A DNA stretch of 64,000 nucleotides, taken from positions 83,226 to 147,225 of IMG/VR virus record IMGVR_UViG_3300042402_007915; one strand, given 5' to 3'. The translations under genes were made by a program, and so were the position numbers. The DNA comes from a virus. The notes below the pieces were generated by a model that did not search any database, was not told the origin of the DNA, and saw only the letters and a program-made list of their open reading frames with translations. Below are positions 1-8,853 of the stretch, one piece after another; the stretch's first letter is position 1; each line of letters opens with the position of its first letter.

Positions 1-1
1 A

Positions 2-1735
2 TACTTCTATGATGCTGATACGAACAGCATCTACTGTGTGACAGCAACAGCTGGTGGAACAATTACTTACACAACTGTTCCGTACACCTACGCAGGTGGA
101 GCAAACTATACTGGTGCCAGATTCAACGTCATCCCAGACCCAAATCAATTGCATGAGGGCGGAGACGGTTGCGACGTCTCGGCTGAGCTTGACTCTGAAG
201 GACGCCACCTTATTTCTCTCCCGGTCATCTCTCATACGCAGAGGAGCTTTTCGGAAGCAGATGTTGCTCTAACCAGCCTAGATCCTCTCTACCAAGACCA
301 GCTCTTACTCCCCAAGGTACTAGTGGACAACTTTACAGCCGGGGATACGATCCCAGCTGGGTTCCTAATGCTGAAGAACTGGACTACTGGCAAGGTCTAC
401 GACTCGGCAACTTATACGTACATCGATTCTGAAAGCTTCTACATCTCAGGGGTTGACCTAGAAGAAGAGGTGGCCAACGGAGATCAGTTCATTACACTGA
501 CGGTCGGAACTGACATTACTACGTCCATTGACGACCTTAGAATGAAAATGGGCCTCCACTCTCACGATGGTCGGTTCGGGGAGCAGCACATTGAAGCTGG
601 CACTATTACTGGTTGGACTACTAACGCTGGACCTAGTGGCGTTTACATGCCTTCCAGCATTGCCAACAACCATGCCCCACAGTATCTCCTTCGAGACGGC
701 AAGCGTACAGATAACTCTCCCCTCAATGACGACAATGCCATGAGAGGAGATATTTGGTTTGGACTTACGGCGGGAACTCCTGGAGCTTACCTTCCCCTCC
801 TCTCTAGCGGCGAAAGCTATGGTGTTCGGTTTGGCGGTTCGGGATGGCGCATCTACAGAAACAGCTCTGACGACCTTGTCATTACAACCCCTGCGGATGA
901 CCGCGTAAAGATTGAGACTACAAAGAACGTAGCCTTATTCACTCCGGTGAAGATGTTTGCCGGCTTCAACATAGAGACGGTTGAACTAACAAGCGGTTCC
1001 AAACCAGATGGCCAATACTGGGGTAGTTACAGCTTCGAGGAAGAAGCTCATGGCATTGCCGGTCATAACGTAGATGCCACCTTCTCTGGGATTTATGTAG
1101 GGCCAACTTCTAACGAGTGGGGCGTTGATAGACTTCCTGCTTGGGATATTGATCGTCATGGAACCGAACATAGTGTCAGGGCGGAACAATCCTGGTGTAC
1201 TTGGCCAGGAAGTGTAAGCGTCGCTGGCACCGTTAGTGGGAGTGCCGCTGCTGACTATTGGGTGGTTCCTAAGATTCAGATTATACACGTTGGTCTTCAG
1301 AGTCTGAAGGTAAACTTCAAAGACAGCGGCGGAAGTAACGCAGCTACTTGGGCTGATGTTCAGTACGCAGTAACAGATGCTATCCCGCTTCCATCAGGCC
1401 TAATGCATTACCACGTTATCGGCATCATGGGTATGCTTCATCAGCCCGATATCGGAGCTAACGCCTGGGAGACGGGCTACACAAACATTAGAGGCCAAGC
1501 GCTCAGCCATATTGCCTTTAGGATTGTAAGCGGAGAAGTATTCGCCACCATCGACTGTGACACTGGCTCGGATTCAAATAATCCTTACTACTGGTCCAAC
1601 TGGATGGATGCGGAGGGAGATACGTCTGGCGACGCACCGAACTCCTCAAGCATCAACTATGTAGACGTGAAGATTACGCTTCTCATTGCAGCTCCAGAGA
1701 AAACAGGAATCACGAATATCTACGAGAGAACCTAA
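2..1735 (+). CDS. virion/tail appendage protein, 5' end outside window
   Basis: The frame is already open at base 2 (codons for YFYDADTNSIYC precede the first in-frame GTG at base 38), so the gene starts before the window and this is its C-terminal part. The visible protein is rich in Gly, Thr, Ser, Tyr and Asn with no membrane segment. A stretch reading LHSHDGRFGEQHIEAGTI (about residues 170-190 of the visible part) resembles the His-rich spacers found in long tail fibres. The stop codon overlaps the next start (TAATG), so it is co-translated with a run of structural genes. Tail fibre or baseplate appendage is an inference from composition and position. Confidence 0.6.
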   Translation, partial: YFYDADTNSIYCVTATAGGTITYTTVPYTYAGGANYTGARFNVIPDPNQLHEGGDGCDVSAELDSEGRHLISLPVISHTQRSFSEADVALTSLDPLYQDQLLLPKVLVDNFTAGDTIPAGFLMLKNWTTGKVYDSATYTYIDSESFYISGVDLEEEVANGDQFITLTVGTDITTSIDDLRMKMGLHSHDGRFGEQHIEAGTITGWTTNAGPSGVYMPSSIANNHAPQYLLRDGKRTDNSPLNDDNAMRGDIWFGLTAGTPGAYLPLLSSGESYGVRFGGSGWRIYRNSSDDLVITTPADDRVKIETTKNVALFTPVKMFAGFNIETVELTSGSKPDGQYWGSYSFEEEAHGIAGHNVDATFSGIYVGPTSNEWGVDRLPAWDIDRHGTEHSVRAEQSWCTWPGSVSVAGTVSGSAAADYWVVPKIQIIHVGLQSLKVNFKDSGGSNAATWADVQYAVTDAIPLPSGLMHYHVIGIMGMLHQPDIGANAWETGYTNIRGQALSHIAFRIVSGEVFATIDCDTGSDSNNPYYWSNWMDAEGDTSGDAPNSSSINYVDVKITLLIAAPEKTGITNIYERT

Positions 1736-3816
1736 TGGCTAAGCTAACCTTAAAGCTTCTTGCTAGTGGAGACGCCGATAACAAGATTGAGTTGTCGGCG
1801 CCGTTCCATGTTCACGTACATAACAATGTCGAGCAGTTCTCTTTCTCTAGGACCCTCAAAGAGGGACATGTACCCATCGCCTACTTAGAGAATGAAGCAA
1901 TCACACCTACCAAGAACTTGAGCCTAGTGGAAAGGTACTACGTTGCTCCTGGGTTCGTACCTGAACGTGTAGAAGACCCCCTGAGGGCTGGTAAAACGTT
2001 TACAAGCGTCGCGTACAGCTCACCCTATAGACGAGTCCTCATGACAAACCAGACGGCCCAGAACGAACGTGGGAGACTTGTACCGCTATACAAGAAACAC
2101 CTTGTACCAACCGGAACAACAAGGGTTGAGATCCGCAAGGTCTCAACCGAAAACGATCCGAAACTAAATGCTGAGTTTAGATTTGACGCAGACACTTTGT
2201 CCGTCTTCAACAACTTCAAGAATCGCTTTGACACCGAGACTGAATACACCATTTACTTTGTAGACTGTTTTGGTGCGTATGGGAAGATTACTCAGATATT
2301 GAATAACGTCCCTGCGGTTTCAGAGGCAACTTGGGAAGACATTGACCTTGAGACTGGTGCGTTAAGAGAGGGGCTTTCCGTTTACACAGTAGAGAAGAAC
2401 TCTGATGGCTACACTTTCTACTTGAACGTTGGAGACAAGTATTGGGTCAAAGCTAATGACGAGTACATGATTCGTCCAGTAAAACCCAAGACGTTAAGCT
2501 ACAAAGACTCTTGGTATATGCAGTTCTCGGCTGGGGAAGTAGTTGATTTTCACAATGGCCTTACCATGCGGTATAGCGTTCCTGAGATTAGTACCCAGCC
2601 CTATACGCCCTATGCTCCTTACATGTTTGCAAGTCAACAGACTGGATTGCAGCTAGATGAAAGCCTGTTGTACCTTGGGAGAAAGAGATTGGCGATTAAG
2701 CCTGAAATGGGTCTCCACTTGGTAGTAAAACTGCTTGACGGCAATGGTCTCCTAAAGCGTGTCCTTACTACTCAGAGCTCCAAGAACGGATTGCCTTATA
2801 GCGGTGCAGTAAAGTATGAGTATGGTTCTATTGCGTCTTGGTCGAATGAAAGCGGCCTTGTCGTTCTTAATGAACAAATCGGCACTAACACTCAGGTGGA
2901 AGCGTCCTTCTATTACGAAGCCGATCTTCTTAACTACACGGGTATCAATCTCAATCCCTTTACCGACTCTAGGATCCTAAACCACACTATTGTGTTCTAC
3001 ATTGTTCCGAACGTCGTTGATGGAGAGCGGGCTATCCACCATCTGATTGTTGACTCTTCAGGGCGTATCGTTTACTCCTCGCAAGGTCCGGGCGCAAGCT
3101 CTTATCCAAACCTGCAAAGACTCAACACTGATGAGTCTTTCAATGACAATACAGTTGTGGGTATGGCTTACCAAGACGAAGAGGACGATTCCTTTTACGG
3201 CCTCTACTGCTTTGGCCAAGAGAACAACTTCGGGTATGTAGTCCTTGCAGAAGTTTCTTACCAAGACACTCAGCACGTTAGCGATGTTAAGTCAGTAGAT
3301 GTTCTTCCAAAAGGTGGTGTTCCTAAAGACAGAGTGTTCACGTATACACGTAACCCCAAACTCATTGAGTCAGCAAAGTCTTGGAGTCCTAGAGGAAGGA
3401 AGGTGGTGCGAAGTGGAGTGCTCTTAATAGAGGCGCCCCTTTCTCTTCTCCAGGACTATGGCGGCAGGCTCACCCTGCAAGAAGCAGAAACCCTGTTGAC
3501 ACAAAGAGTCGACATGTCAGTACTGCCTGTAATCGAGTGGACCTACCCTAAGTGCATAGTCAACGTAGATACAACCGTTGAAAGTGAAGTTAGCTTTGCT
3601 TGCTCGTTCGAAGGTTTATACACCTACAACCTATACAGAAAAAACGAAGACGGTATATTTGACCTTTACGATAGCGTCGCAGTAACCGAACGAGGTGACA
3701 TCAATTTTCTGGTTGATGAACTTAGCTCTGGGGCTGTAGAAACCTTCAGATTGTGTTTAAGCTATGGTGAGATTGAGTATCCAGCTTCTTGTGAAGTAAC
3801 AGTTGAGGTGAAATAA
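1735..3816 (+). CDS. large beta-rich structural protein, unrecognised
   Basis: 693 residues, ATG in a TAATG overlap with the preceding gene. I recognise no named family. The sequence is beta-rich without Cys clusters, signal peptide or transmembrane segment. The last ~85 residues (from about CSFEGLYTYNLYRKNEDG) look like a fibronectin-III or Ig-like beta sandwich, a module common on tail proteins. Its place between an appendage protein and three discoidin-module proteins suggests a baseplate or tail component. Function is inferred from context only. Confidence 0.55.
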   Translation: MAKLTLKLLASGDADNKIELSAPFHVHVHNNVEQFSFSRTLKEGHVPIAYLENEAITPTKNLSLVERYYVAPGFVPERVEDPLRAGKTFTSVAYSSPYRRVLMTNQTAQNERGRLVPLYKKHLVPTGTTRVEIRKVSTENDPKLNAEFRFDADTLSVFNNFKNRFDTETEYTIYFVDCFGAYGKITQILNNVPAVSEATWEDIDLETGALREGLSVYTVEKNSDGYTFYLNVGDKYWVKANDEYMIRPVKPKTLSYKDSWYMQFSAGEVVDFHNGLTMRYSVPEISTQPYTPYAPYMFASQQTGLQLDESLLYLGRKRLAIKPEMGLHLVVKLLDGNGLLKRVLTTQSSKNGLPYSGAVKYEYGSIASWSNESGLVVLNEQIGTNTQVEASFYYEADLLNYTGINLNPFTDSRILNHTIVFYIVPNVVDGERAIHHLIVDSSGRIVYSSQGPGASSYPNLQRLNTDESFNDNTVVGMAYQDEEDDSFYGLYCFGQENNFGYVVLAEVSYQDTQHVSDVKSVDVLPKGGVPKDRVFTYTRNPKLIESAKSWSPRGRKVVRSGVLLIEAPLSLLQDYGGRLTLQEAETLLTQRVDMSVLPVIEWTYPKCIVNVDTTVESEVSFACSFEGLYTYNLYRKNEDGIFDLYDSVAVTERGDINFLVDELSSGAVETFRLCLSYGEIEYPASCEVTVEVK

Positions 3817-4265
3817 TGGCGGCTAAAGATATCACATTTGAATTCGATGGGGATCCAATCCAGTCTCCCCAGGCCTTAGAGTCGGGGACTTCTGTTACGA
3901 TTCACATTGTGAATTCAGGAGAAGAGGACCAAGCCACCCTTGGGATGTTTTTGGTACCCGCAGATAACCTCGGCACTTGGGAAGATGCTTCCGAAGACGC
4001 TCCTGCAACGGATTACCAGACAGTTCTCACTTGGGGCACTAATACTGTCCTTGAAGAAGATACCCAGGGTGGTCTCAAGGTTACCTACCAAAATGGAGAG
4101 GGAGAAGTCACGACTTACTTTACAAGACTACAAGGCTCTCTTTACGAGAATAGGATCGAGCTGCTTGAGCTTGAGGTTGGAGAGTCACACGAGATTACCC
4201 TTGAGCTTGAAACCCCAACGGGAGAAGCTGCTAGAAAAATCTACGTAAGCCTAGCCGTGGAGTAA
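3816..4265 (+). CDS. small Ig-like structural protein
   Basis: 149 residues, start in a TAATG overlap with the upstream gene. Alternating hydrophobic strands (for example ITFEFDGDPIQSP, TSVTIHIVNSGEED, HEITLELETPTGEAARKIY) and an acidic composition suggest a single beta-sandwich domain, as in small tail-decoration or baseplate-linking proteins. No catalytic motif is visible. It is followed after three bases by the next structural gene. Family not recognised. Confidence 0.5.
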   Translation: MAAKDITFEFDGDPIQSPQALESGTSVTIHIVNSGEEDQATLGMFLVPADNLGTWEDASEDAPATDYQTVLTWGTNTVLEEDTQGGLKVTYQNGEGEVTTYFTRLQGSLYENRIELLELEVGESHEITLELETPTGEAARKIYVSLAVE

Positions 4266-4268
4266 ACC

Positions 4269-6020
4269 ATGAACACAAGAATGACTCCCAAGTTCAGGGA
4301 CGCTCAAGTTGCTGTTGTAGAAGAATATGTGAGAGGAAGGCGTAAGGGCGTTCTTGAACAGCAGGCTGGTAACGAGGAGATGAAGAAACGACTTCGACTC
4401 CTCGAAGGCAATCTTGTTACTGTACCTGTTCCGATGGATGGTCCAATTCGTGCTAAAGACCTAGACGAAGCTTTGACGAGCTACCTTCTTCTCAACGGAA
4501 GCTTGGAGCGAGCCACGGAGTCCCATGTTGATTTTTGTTCGAAGCTTACAGAGAACGCTAAGATGCGCCTGGATGACTTCGAAGTTAAGACGACAAGGGC
4601 TGAAGGTTTGGTTTTGGAAGTAAGTACCGAAGACGATGAGCAGACGCAGATTCATCTTAACCAGTTCCTCAACAACAGAGACTTCGGCGATCAGATAGAA
4701 ACCCCCATTACAGATCCTAAGACGGGTATTGTCTTCACGGAAGACCACCGTTGTTCTCCTCGTGGTCTTGGTGGACTTAGACTTCCTGAAGCGGACATTG
4801 CCGAACTAAGGTTTGTACAAGCAGACATCAGTTATGAAGACACTTCGTTTTCGAACGTAAAGGCTCCAATCCCAACCGATGACCCCGCCAAGGTGTTCCT
4901 CGAGAAAGCAGCCTTCAGGTTCAGTTCCTATCAGTCGAAAGACTGGAGAAAGACAAAGTCTAATGCAGCTTTGGGTTTGGTTTTGACGCTGCCTGGTTCC
5001 CAGCTAATCAACTCAATTAGAGTCAGAATGGGGTCGGCAAAGAAGACCGAAGTTGAGGAGCTTTACTTCGAGAACGAATATGGCGAGTGGGAAAGTATTG
5101 AGGTGCATATACCAGTTGAAGGAGATAGCTTTGAGTTGCTATTTGCTCCAGTTACCACACGCCGGCTTAGGATTGTTTTTGTGCAGTACTCTCCGCTTTA
5201 CGTGGGACCTCAAACCTTTAGTTTTGATAACAGAGTAATGCAGGAAGAAGTAGAGCATTACGAATTCGTAATCAAAGAGATTTGGGCGCGTAGGATCCAG
5301 TACAAGGGTCTTGGGTACTTTTTGAGCAAGAGCATGGAAGTAGAGCGGCCCCTCTCTTTCTCCCTCAAGGAAGCAGTGCTCGACCTAACAGGTTCACACG
5401 CAAGGTACTTTGTAAGTGATACTGTTACAACAGACACCTTAACTGATAAGTACCTACTCCTTACCTTGAGGGGAAGGGCGGGGAAAGAAAGCGAAGTCAT
5501 CATTGCTGTACCTAGCAGCGCTACCGAAGCGGAGATGCTCCCAAGTACCAACCAAGCTAGTAGACTGAACTTCGCACCACTCATCACAGAAACATCTGCT
5601 CCTGTAGTCAAGAACAGTTCTGGCGTCCTAGTGTTTGGTACTGACTACGAGATTACTTATAACGGCATTAACTGGATTGGTGCGTACGACAGTACAAATC
5701 CATATATCAATGGAGACTTAACACCGGTAGCGACTTCAGCGCAAATAAGATTACTGGCTCCAGAATCCGGAGAGCTCTACTGGATTGAATACAAAGCTAT
5801 GCCTAACCAGTATCTTGAGAAGTCTAAGAGATTCTTTCTGAAGAATGGTAGAGTGCAAACGGCGAAGAAAAATAACCTGCTGGAAGGAGAAGTGAGAGTT
5901 CTCTACGTACTAAGATCTCTTTCTAACGATTTCTATCTAACACCCGTAATCAAGAATTACTTGCTGCGTGTAAGGGAAGGGAACAATGAGAACGAATCTT
6001 CTAGGCCAAGAGAGTCCTAA
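4269..6020 (+). CDS. discoidin-module structural protein A
   Basis: 583 residues. The N-terminal ~120 residues are helical and charged. A central region (about residues 210-300) has the beta pattern of a galactose-binding/discoidin-like domain, with strands such as ALGLVLTLPGSQLINSIRV and a later RRLRIVFVQ strand. The two following genes repeat this layout of helical N-terminus, discoidin-like module and beta-rich C-terminus, so the three look paralogous. A baseplate or tail-tip role is inferred. The 3' end overlaps the next gene by 35 bases. Confidence 0.5.
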   Translation: MNTRMTPKFRDAQVAVVEEYVRGRRKGVLEQQAGNEEMKKRLRLLEGNLVTVPVPMDGPIRAKDLDEALTSYLLLNGSLERATESHVDFCSKLTENAKMRLDDFEVKTTRAEGLVLEVSTEDDEQTQIHLNQFLNNRDFGDQIETPITDPKTGIVFTEDHRCSPRGLGGLRLPEADIAELRFVQADISYEDTSFSNVKAPIPTDDPAKVFLEKAAFRFSSYQSKDWRKTKSNAALGLVLTLPGSQLINSIRVRMGSAKKTEVEELYFENEYGEWESIEVHIPVEGDSFELLFAPVTTRRLRIVFVQYSPLYVGPQTFSFDNRVMQEEVEHYEFVIKEIWARRIQYKGLGYFLSKSMEVERPLSFSLKEAVLDLTGSHARYFVSDTVTTDTLTDKYLLLTLRGRAGKESEVIIAVPSSATEAEMLPSTNQASRLNFAPLITETSAPVVKNSSGVLVFGTDYEITYNGINWIGAYDSTNPYINGDLTPVATSAQIRLLAPESGELYWIEYKAMPNQYLEKSKRFFLKNGRVQTAKKNNLLEGEVRVLYVLRSLSNDFYLTPVIKNYLLRVREGNNENESSRPRES

Positions 6021-8853
6021 GGTATTTGCTCAACAGGTTGCAGATAGAAGCATTGCAACCTTTCGTTCGAGTAGAGGTTCAGTTGAAGAGGCCGCCGATG
6101 CTAGGGCGGCCGTAAGTTCTTTCTTCCTCAAGGTCATAGAGGCTGACCTCAACCTTGTTGAACAGGGGGATTATATTGACCCCGAGAAGATGAGCCTGCT
6201 TAATCAGTACCTCAGTACTCTTGCTGTGCTGACCGAAGAAGCCTACTCTAACCTTGTCGCAAGAGAAAAAGAGTTTGCAAACGTGTCAGACGCTTTAGAC
6301 ACGGCCCTCTCTAGTTCACTCGTGAAAGTAAACCAGAAGCACTCGGCTCTTAAGTCTCTGTCGTCTACGGCAGCACAAGTGGTCCGTGAAGGTTTTAAGA
6401 GGAGAGAGCGGCTGGCTTTAACTGGAGCTGCCGAAGAGCTTGCACTGTTCTCCAGGCAGGGAGTTGCTACTCTACCTATTGAAAGCGAAGCCATCGTATC
6501 TATCTCAAAGATGTCTATCGCTCGTGGCTCTAACGGCATTAACGGAAACTCGGATAGAAAGGTGTTGCCTGAACTTGGGTACCTAAGTTCAATCTTGGAC
6601 AGCAATCCAGACAACCACTTTGAGTACGAGTCTTACAAGCGTGGACCTTTAACTCTCAAGCTCAGAGTACAGCTTGACCGAGAATCTATTGTTAACCATC
6701 TACGTTTCAAGTTTGTGAATCCGGAAAGCGTTCCAAGTTTTACTGTTGAAAACATTCTAATCAACGACAAGAACTTGGGCATGATGAGCGTCAAGGAGTT
6801 GTGCCCTAACAGAAAGGAGCCAGACTTCTGGGACGCCATCAATGAGGATGGCACGGGGAACTGGGAGGTTGTTTTCCTCCCAGTAATCGCAACAGAGTTC
6901 ACGCTTGTTCTGAAGCAGACACACGCCAACACTGAAGGCAGAAAGGCCATTGGTATCGGCGGCATGGAAGTAAAAGGAATTCGGTTCAAATCAAGTGGAA
7001 AGATTTCTTCAAAGCCAAGGGGGCTGGCTTCGTCTCTGTACTACGCAGAGAGACGCGCCCGTATTTTCCCTCCAGGTGAACGCTTCTACAAAGCAGATAT
7101 CAAAACAGAGTATGAAATTGACGGTACAATAGCTCGTGACATTCATGGCCTCAGTGGTGAGGAGCAGGACATGAGTTGGTCTTGTTCCTTGAGAAGGAAA
7201 GAAGGTGCCGTCAGCTCCGCCAAGACGCTTCTAACCAAAGAAGAGTTGTACGAGGTAGATACCCTTACTAGGACAATCAACCCAAACAGGTCTCCTGCTC
7301 TCGTTCCCCTAAACGTAGACCTTGAAGACACAAAGCTTTTAGTCGTTCAGCCAAACATTGCCAAGGTGGGAGAGAGGTCAGAACCCGTATCTCTTGGTCG
7401 TCTAAACACCGGGCAGTATCGAGTCACAACTCCGACCTCTATCCTTGAAAGAGACTTTGACGTAAGTGACCTTGTCGTGGAAGTAAGCGGCGAAAGATAT
7501 GATTACGTTCAGGACACTGCTTCACTTGGAACTGCAAACTGGACCTTCTCCGAACTCTACAAGAAGATCATCCTCTCGGACGATGCTCCCTCTGGGGGAG
7601 AAGTTACTGTCCGGTTTAAGCCAGAAGTTCCTGTCTGGGAGAAGACACCTAACGGCTATGCCTGTAACCCAAGCTTCCTCTTTGATCCCGACAAGAAGCT
7701 TATCAGCATCTCCTTGACGGATGAACTCAACGCAAGCAAGGTCTTCAATCTGCCTAGGAACCAAGAAGTCATCCGCCTCCCGCACAAGCATATCAACCGA
7801 GATAGTGCTCAGCTTGTGGGTTCTGATGGTGTTGTTCTCGAGCTTGTAGATACTGTTGCCGAGCTTGCCTCTGGTAAGTGGTACCTCGATGAAAGTATTG
7901 GTGTTGTGAAGCTGTATGAAAGTTCAGGCCTTCTTGCGCTTACTCTTCACTACAGCTGTTCGCCTCGTACTGAGGTGAGAAAAGAACAGTACTCGGTGCT
8001 ATTCGAAGGGGTTACTCCGAAGAGCCTCTTGGTGAGTTCGGAAGCTTTTAATGCATTCAGTGTTAGCGAACGTAAGGGCGATGAATTGATTAGCCGCAAC
8101 AACCCGGTGACAGGGCGCTGGGGAGCAAGGAATGACCCCTACACTGGTGTCTCCAACAAGAAGCGCCTTTCATACGAATCAATTATCAAGGGCACTCTTA
8201 AGACCAAGAACTTGTTTGTTGTCGGAGAAGACGCAGAAGAAATCCCGTACATTAACGGGTACTTGGAATTCTTAGGCGCCACTTATTCGGAAGAGAAGAC
8301 AAACCAAACAGCTCCTGTTGCGGGTGTTGTTACGTTCTCTCTTGCCGGCGGCTCTCTTACTCTCAAGGAACTTGGTGTTCGTTTTTCAGACACAAGTGTG
8401 TTTGTTTCCCAGAAGGCTTTGTTGGGTGGGTTGTCCTCTACAGGTGACTACCACATTTCAAACTCTGGTGTTGTTTCGGTCAAGAGACCAACAGCACTGC
8501 CTGCAGACATTACTGTGTCCTACTACTACAGCAACCCAAGGTTTGTTTCCTCTAACAAGTATTCTGTCGATTACAGAAACGGAGACATCTTTAGTGAAAC
8601 AGACATGAGGGACGAAGGAATAATTAGGTACAAAGTTTGTCCCTCTGTAATCGAGTATGATATCGTTAAAGAGTTAACAGAGGCTGTGTATTATGATGAG
8701 ACGAATCTGTTGACTGTTGCAACAGAGGAAATGCTGCCTGTAAATAACAAGGTCAAAGTCTTCTGGAAGAAAACAGTGAACGTAGATACGCTAGAGGATT
8801 TGGCGGCCTACTTCTCCCCCATTGTGACAGCAATCACTCATAGGTACTACTAA
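5986..8853 (+). CDS. discoidin-module structural protein B (largest)
   Basis: 955 residues. The ATG at 5986 has an AAGGGAA ribosome-binding site a few bases upstream, which supports the 35-base overlap with the previous gene. The N-terminal ~150 residues are helical. A discoidin-like module follows (about residues 220-330, with TLKLRVQLDRESIVNHLRFK and TEFTLVLKQ strands), and then a long repetitive beta region to the C-terminus. It is the largest of three related virion proteins and is probably part of the baseplate or tail periphery. No enzymatic motif was seen. It ends in a TAATG overlap with the third relative. Confidence 0.5.
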   Translation: MRTNLLGQESPKVFAQQVADRSIATFRSSRGSVEEAADARAAVSSFFLKVIEADLNLVEQGDYIDPEKMSLLNQYLSTLAVLTEEAYSNLVAREKEFANVSDALDTALSSSLVKVNQKHSALKSLSSTAAQVVREGFKRRERLALTGAAEELALFSRQGVATLPIESEAIVSISKMSIARGSNGINGNSDRKVLPELGYLSSILDSNPDNHFEYESYKRGPLTLKLRVQLDRESIVNHLRFKFVNPESVPSFTVENILINDKNLGMMSVKELCPNRKEPDFWDAINEDGTGNWEVVFLPVIATEFTLVLKQTHANTEGRKAIGIGGMEVKGIRFKSSGKISSKPRGLASSLYYAERRARIFPPGERFYKADIKTEYEIDGTIARDIHGLSGEEQDMSWSCSLRRKEGAVSSAKTLLTKEELYEVDTLTRTINPNRSPALVPLNVDLEDTKLLVVQPNIAKVGERSEPVSLGRLNTGQYRVTTPTSILERDFDVSDLVVEVSGERYDYVQDTASLGTANWTFSELYKKIILSDDAPSGGEVTVRFKPEVPVWEKTPNGYACNPSFLFDPDKKLISISLTDELNASKVFNLPRNQEVIRLPHKHINRDSAQLVGSDGVVLELVDTVAELASGKWYLDESIGVVKLYESSGLLALTLHYSCSPRTEVRKEQYSVLFEGVTPKSLLVSSEAFNAFSVSERKGDELISRNNPVTGRWGARNDPYTGVSNKKRLSYESIIKGTLKTKNLFVVGEDAEEIPYINGYLEFLGATYSEEKTNQTAPVAGVVTFSLAGGSLTLKELGVRFSDTSVFVSQKALLGGLSSTGDYHISNSGVVSVKRPTALPADITVSYYYSNPRFVSSNKYSVDYRNGDIFSETDMRDEGIIRYKVCPSVIEYDIVKELTEAVYYDETNLLTVATEEMLPVNNKVKVFWKKTVNVDTLEDLAAYFSPIVTAITHRYY